DNA of 24,528 nt, from positions 1 to 24,528 of the forward strand of contig FMBT01000683.1 in assembly GCA_900095095.1 (NCBI GenBank), read 5' to 3'. Shown one piece after another: positions 21,401 through 24,528 of this stretch; positions within the stretch are counted from its first letter, which is position 1; every line of letters begins with the position of its first letter. The stretch is from Fragilariopsis cylindrus CCMP1102 (lineage: Eukaryota; Bacillariophyta; Bacillariophyceae; Bacillariales; Bacillariaceae). Under the pieces are notes generated by a model. The model was not told where the DNA came from. It worked only from the letters and a program-made list of their open reading frames with translations, and made no database searches. A program made the translations under genes and the position numbers.

Positions 21401-22324
21401 TCGTCGGATACTGGTTCTAGCTCAGTTTGTTACCTTCGTTCCATGTCCAAATCTTGTTCGGAATGGGTTCAGTTTTTCCACGAATATTACCGTCGACTCC
21501 AATGAGATCGATTGCATCCGTTTCGTGATCCTGATAAGTTCCTTCAAGTGGACGTAAATGTTTACCGTGATCTGTCGCCAATCTCGCACTTTCTTCTAGC
21601 CATCCTTGATTTTCTACAGAGTATGCTTCCCATTCCTTGAGCTTAGATGCAGCAAGTAAAGGAATAAACATTGCGGTCATTACCCCACTCAAACCATCAG
21701 TAAATCCCCCCATGACTTCGAATCGAGGTAATGTAATGTTAGGAGCCACTTGATTACTCGCCAAGATTTCTGACGTAACACCTGCAGATAGCTGTTGAAG
21801 CAAGGCAAAATTGTACTGGACTTCCCACACAATATCGTGCTGAATGTTTTCAACAAATGATTCGTACTAAGAATAAGACACGATTGGTATGAGAAAACAA
21901 CAGTAAGAGTGTTAGTGAAATGAATTCTACTGCTACGTGTTCCGCGTTCGGCGTTGCGTTAAATTGCCAGCTGTTCTTGTACACTTACCTCCAATTCGAG
22001 CTGCTTCTTGTCGTAATCCGTGGCAAAGAAGTATACTATAATACATACAGTAGTGGCAGAAAAGAGGATAAAGGTAATCATTACAACGAATGATATTAAC
22101 ATGGCGCTCTTCTTTTTCAGCAATTTCCAATTGTTGGAGGTTCTGTACTGTTTTCCCGTTAATGCTTGAATCACCGGCTGTACTTGCGCGCTCAGAAGTT
22201 TCGGACAGGATAGAATTAGCAGAAGAAACACTGTGTTCACTAGCAAGAGGATTCCGACGAGAGGAATATCGGCATAATTGATGACCGCTTTCCCGTTATT
22301 GCTTCCATCAGCAGAAAGATTCAT
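18405..22324 (-). CDS. Receptor-type guanylate cyclase fused to cyclic-nucleotide phosphodiesterase, 7 exons, with frame breaks
   Basis: This bifunctional membrane enzyme should both make and hydrolyse a cyclic nucleotide, probably cGMP. Exons: 22324-21989, 21866-20839, 20737-20335, 20223-20102, 20007-19959, 19853-18782, 18680-18405; introns are 94-122 nt with GTAAGN/GTAAAT donors. The N-terminus has two hydrophobic helices (VGILLLVNTVFLLLIL; SFVVMITFILFSATTVCIIV), then a probable extracellular region (21866-20839) and a further helix (VACAFVVTTICFLIY). The class III cyclase follows: FADIAGFTAW (metal Asp), VETVGDCYVAV (metal Asp; Glu typical of guanine recognition) and RFQLFGDTVNQASRMES (catalytic Asn and Arg). 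The HD-type phosphodiesterase has HNYEHASHV (19370 down), HDVDHTG (19211 down), ASDVAH and WYSGELGFFDHYVIPL. Frame breaks lie near 21419, 21209-21214 (T6), 20880, 20518-20521 (G4), 20222, 19106 and 18985. Start is the first ATG; an upstream exon cannot be excluded. Confidence 0.9.
19854..19958 (-). other. Introner-like intron 5 flanked by 12-nt direct repeat
   Basis: This 105-nt intron begins GTAAGATACGGC and ends TTGCGTGGTCAG. The same 12 nt, TTGCGTGGTCAG, form the end of the preceding exon (plus strand 19959-19970 and 19854-19865). The body is homologous to intron 4. A direct repeat that supplies the 3' splice site is the expected footprint of a transposed intron. Confidence 0.75.
20008..20101 (-). 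other. Intron 4, homologous to intron 5
   Basis: This 94-nt intron starts GTAAGATACGGCACTCG, shares TTCTCCTCC and ATTGTTTCCTCAC with intron 5 in the same order, and lies only 49 bp away. It ends TTGTACAG and lacks the 12-nt flanking repeat. Confidence 0.75.
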
Positions 22325-22391
22325 CGTTAGAGAATAATATTAAGATAAATACTACTGCAATTGTACAAGTAGTCCGACCCTTTCTGAAATA

Positions 22392-22534
22392 ATGATTGTT
22401 CGATTTCGGAATTGTTACTGTAATTTTATGATTGTTGAATTTCGGAACTGTAATTGTAATTTATGACTGTTGGATTTCGGACCTGTAATCGTAATTTTAT
22501 GGTTGTTGGATTTCAGAATTGTAATCGTAATTTT
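22392..22534. repeat. 36-bp tandem repeat, four copies
   Basis: Copies begin at 22392, 22428, 22463 and 22499 and follow the pattern atgRYTGTTSRATTTCRGA plus a short aYtgtaatYgtaatttt tail. The array lies 70-210 bp upstream of the cyclase start codon. Confidence 0.9.
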
Positions 22535-22820
22535 ATGTGGATATCTTGATGAATTGTACATATGCATATCATAAATATATCTGTAGGACCTAAAATAAAG
22601 TTACTGATATACTTATATCTATGTCCTGAAAGTAATAAGTCATTGGTTTAAGGCTCAAGGTTCGAAGTTTGTGTTACAGTTGCAGCAGGTTCGGGCTTCC
22701 AATTAATCGTAAAATGAGTGTTGGATGGATGAGTAATTGCAAAAAATGGAATGGACATTGATTGTAACAGTGGTACAGAAATTAAATGGAATATATTCGT
22801 AACGAATGGCTCACTTAAGT

Positions 22821-22923
22821 AACAAGTTGAATTAATTCAACTTGTTCTTAATTCAACTGGTTTTTAGAACAGTTGAATTTTCTCGACTTGTTTTTAGAAC
22901 AAGTTGAAATAAATTCAACTTGT
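22821..22923. repeat. Cluster of palindromes and hairpins
   Basis: A perfect 26-bp palindrome (22821-22846, half site aacaagttgaatt) is followed by a 10-bp stem with 10-nt loop (aattcaactg 22850-22859 / cagttgaatt 22870-22879). Next comes a stem acttgtt/aacaagt with loop tttag, and then acaagttgaa (22899-22908) / ttcaacttgt (22914-22923). The same arm sequence is reused throughout. Confidence 0.92.
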
Positions 22924-23460
22924 AAAAATAAAAATAAAACATAATTTCTCAAAGCACCCTTTTTGTTTCACATAAAAAATAATTTTTACTAAGACTTGTA
23001 CAATGTACTACGACAACAACGGCACAAACACCCATTGACAATGGGCCCTCTTCTAACACTCTAATAATAAAACCAGCTACCATACTTAATAGTATAACTA
23101 TAAGAGACTTTACACTACTATTCGTCTAGCTCTTACTCTATTATTTGATTCGTATTTCTCCTCTCTTATATATGCACATCTTGTGAAGATTTGAAATTCA
23201 ACTCTGTATTCATTCGCACCTCTGTAGAAGATTCCCCCTGAATCGAATTAGACCACACCTCTTCCTAGCTGTTAACAGTAAAAAGCGCTTTCTTTTGAAT
23301 CCACTATGTAGTAATCTAACCAGTACCAACTGAGGTTCGATTAATTACATTCCAACCGTCACACTTTGAAAACTTCTGACACGAGTGCTGGAACAGAAAA
23401 GGAAAACAAAACACACCTCAAGATATGATGGTAAATTGAGGTACCACTGCACTGACAACA

Positions 23461-23601
23461 AAGCTTGCAGATGCTAGATGTGTTTTTGAGAAGAGTCCAG
23501 GTCCAAACGGAATTCATACCGTACAGCTTTTAAAAATCTTGATTTTTGATGTTTTTAGTTTATTAGTAAGGCACATGGTAACCAAATTAGCTCTTAGCAT
23601 C
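23461..23601 (+). pseudogene. Possible LINE reverse-transcriptase fragment (plus strand)
   Basis: An open stretch encodes KLADARCVFEKSPGPNGIH and then QLLKIL. The SPGPNGI block with following LLK resembles the conserved K-(A/S)-PGPDGI...LLK motif at the start of the non-LTR reverse-transcriptase domain. It is short and no further RT motifs follow, so it is at best a remnant. Confidence 0.4.
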
Positions 23602-24125
23602 TAGAAATGTATTCTGTTGGCCTCCAGCCTTTCCAGACTTTCCTAAAAGCCATGATACAATGCATTCCTAGGTCCTCTTCTACCTTCTAAGTCATAATGA
23701 TTGATGAAATATACTATAGCAATTTCCAAGTTCTTCTCTTCTTACTTGTTCATTTGAGATGTGATGGTCATTTACATCATAGAGATTGTGATTCACATCT
23801 ACCATTCTCCTTAAAGATCTATGATGGCAGACTTCAAGCTTTCTTTGTAGTTCTTCAGTTAGTGCCCAACCATTGCATTCCCTATTATAGAAGAATATTG
23901 ATAACAGTTGCGTTGTATATCCAAATTCGATAGTTGGCTGGTATATCTTTATATTACAAAGTACTCCTTTCATAGGAGCAAACATACCACATACTTGACT
24001 AGTAATTTCTGAATATCATCATTGTCTTTCAATAATGGTGTAAAATAGAACCAAGGAATTTGTATTCATCACAATATGGAAACATATCATCTTCATCATT
24101 AATACATAAATCTGCTGTATCGATT
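23585..24125 (-). pseudogene. Degraded non-LTR retrotransposon (LINE), RT C-terminal region
   Basis: Fragments in shifting minus-strand frames give, in order, EYKFLGSIL, FAPMKGVLCN, INILL, CNGWALTEELQRKLEVCHHRSLRRM, HHISNEQVRREELG and SWLLGKSGKAGGQQN. This succession matches the C-terminal part of LINE ORF2 proteins (KYLGS..., YGxExWxLTxxxxxKLxxFHxxxLRxM, IS-N-E-x-L, ending in a PRxLLxxWxxxxRPxGxxQ-like block). Multiple frame changes and stops show decay, though one-base assembly errors may add to it. The catalytic YADD region is not visible in the remaining sequence. Confidence 0.65.
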
Positions 24126-24528
24126 TTCTCTTACAAATATTTCCACGTATGAACGGAAGATAACAGAGGTAGTAATGGTCCAGAAAAAATACAGTGTTCT
24201 TGCTCATTGGATTGTCGTAAACCGTAAACGACACAAAAATAATAAATGTTGAAATCGCCTTTGCAATATTACGAATTTGACTGGCCTCCTCTTGAATGCT
24301 CATTAAGTAACGGAAGAAAAATTCTTTTTGCTCCCTTTTGCGCCGGCAGTCACCTCTGGGCATGAATGTTGGCGTTCTTTGGGCAATTGCTTCTTGCTTT
24401 GAATTTTTAAAAATAAGTAACGCAAATATACGTCATATCTTCGTACACTTTCAAATTGGCAAAAACTTACTAAGTACAACAAAATACACACTTTTTCTAC
24501 ACCAACAACATACGTAACGTTACGGCCT
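24126..24528. other. Right-edge region, no assignable gene
   Basis: Minus-strand frames here (24363-24019 and 24491-24303) are short and unrecognised. They could be a diverged upstream part of the LINE remnant, but no RT motif was seen. Confidence 0.4.

Larger units (their letters stand above)
22325..23460. other. Intergenic region upstream of the cyclase gene
   Basis: No gene is seen in this 1.1-kb stretch. It should contain the cyclase promoter. It holds a four-copy 36-bp tandem repeat (22392-22534) and a cluster of hairpins (22821-22923), listed separately. Confidence 0.6.

Noticed and set aside
1..22324. Programmed ribosomal frameshifting as the reason for broken frames
   Set aside because: Break sites share no slippery motif or stop-codon context, occur in ordinary host enzymes, and several fall in homopolymers, which fits consensus error.
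23290..23345. Possible tRNA, from a GGTTCGATT T-loop-like sequence
   Set aside because: No matching acceptor, D or anticodon stems could be drawn around it.

Overview
The window is eukaryotic nuclear DNA, most likely from a diatom. The main evidence is a bZIP-LOV aureochrome, a photoreceptor family confined to photosynthetic stramenopiles. A membrane guanylate cyclase fused to a cyclic-nucleotide phosphodiesterase, a combination reported from pennate diatoms, agrees with this, as do short (about 95-290 nt) GTAAGN...AG introns. Species cannot be named from the sequence.

Layout. (1) 1-1278, minus: 5' part of an aureochrome gene, two exons, running off the left edge inside the LOV domain. (2) 1279-4487: 3.2 kb AT-rich intergenic DNA with no assignable gene and one exon-like patch. 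(3) 4488-15169: a 10.7-kb retrotransposon, transcribed right to left, of the tyrosine-recombinase (DIRS) order. Its terminal repeats are split direct repeats in the order A1-internal-B1-A2-B2 (A 331 bp, B 253 bp, copies identical by eye), as in PAT/Ngaro/kangaroo-type elements. Internal order is leader, gag-like region with Cys/His motif, reverse transcriptase-RNase H, tyrosine recombinase with R-HxxR-W-Y residues, then an intact 338-aa ORF of unknown function. (4) 15224-15795, plus: a small two-exon gene for a glycine-rich membrane protein, its start codon only 54 bp from the transposon end. (5) 15909-16645: a diverged tandem duplication including the 3' end of the next gene. (6) 16619-17892, minus: TAM41 (mitochondrial CDP-diacylglycerol synthase). 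(7) 18405-22324, minus: seven-exon guanylate cyclase-phosphodiesterase gene; two neighbouring introns are homologous and one is bounded by a 12-nt direct repeat, as expected of an introner insertion. (8) 22325-24528: intergenic DNA with a 36-bp tandem repeat, a cluster of hairpins and degraded non-LTR (LINE) sequence.

Reading frames in every long gene, host and transposon alike, are broken by isolated one-base losses, several in homopolymers. The same pattern in unrelated conserved genes points to consensus errors of an indel-prone assembly rather than pseudogenes, so genes are described as CDS with frame breaks listed. The genes do not form one pathway: the window combines a blue-light transcription factor, a cyclic-GMP-type signalling enzyme, a mitochondrial lipid enzyme and mobile DNA.
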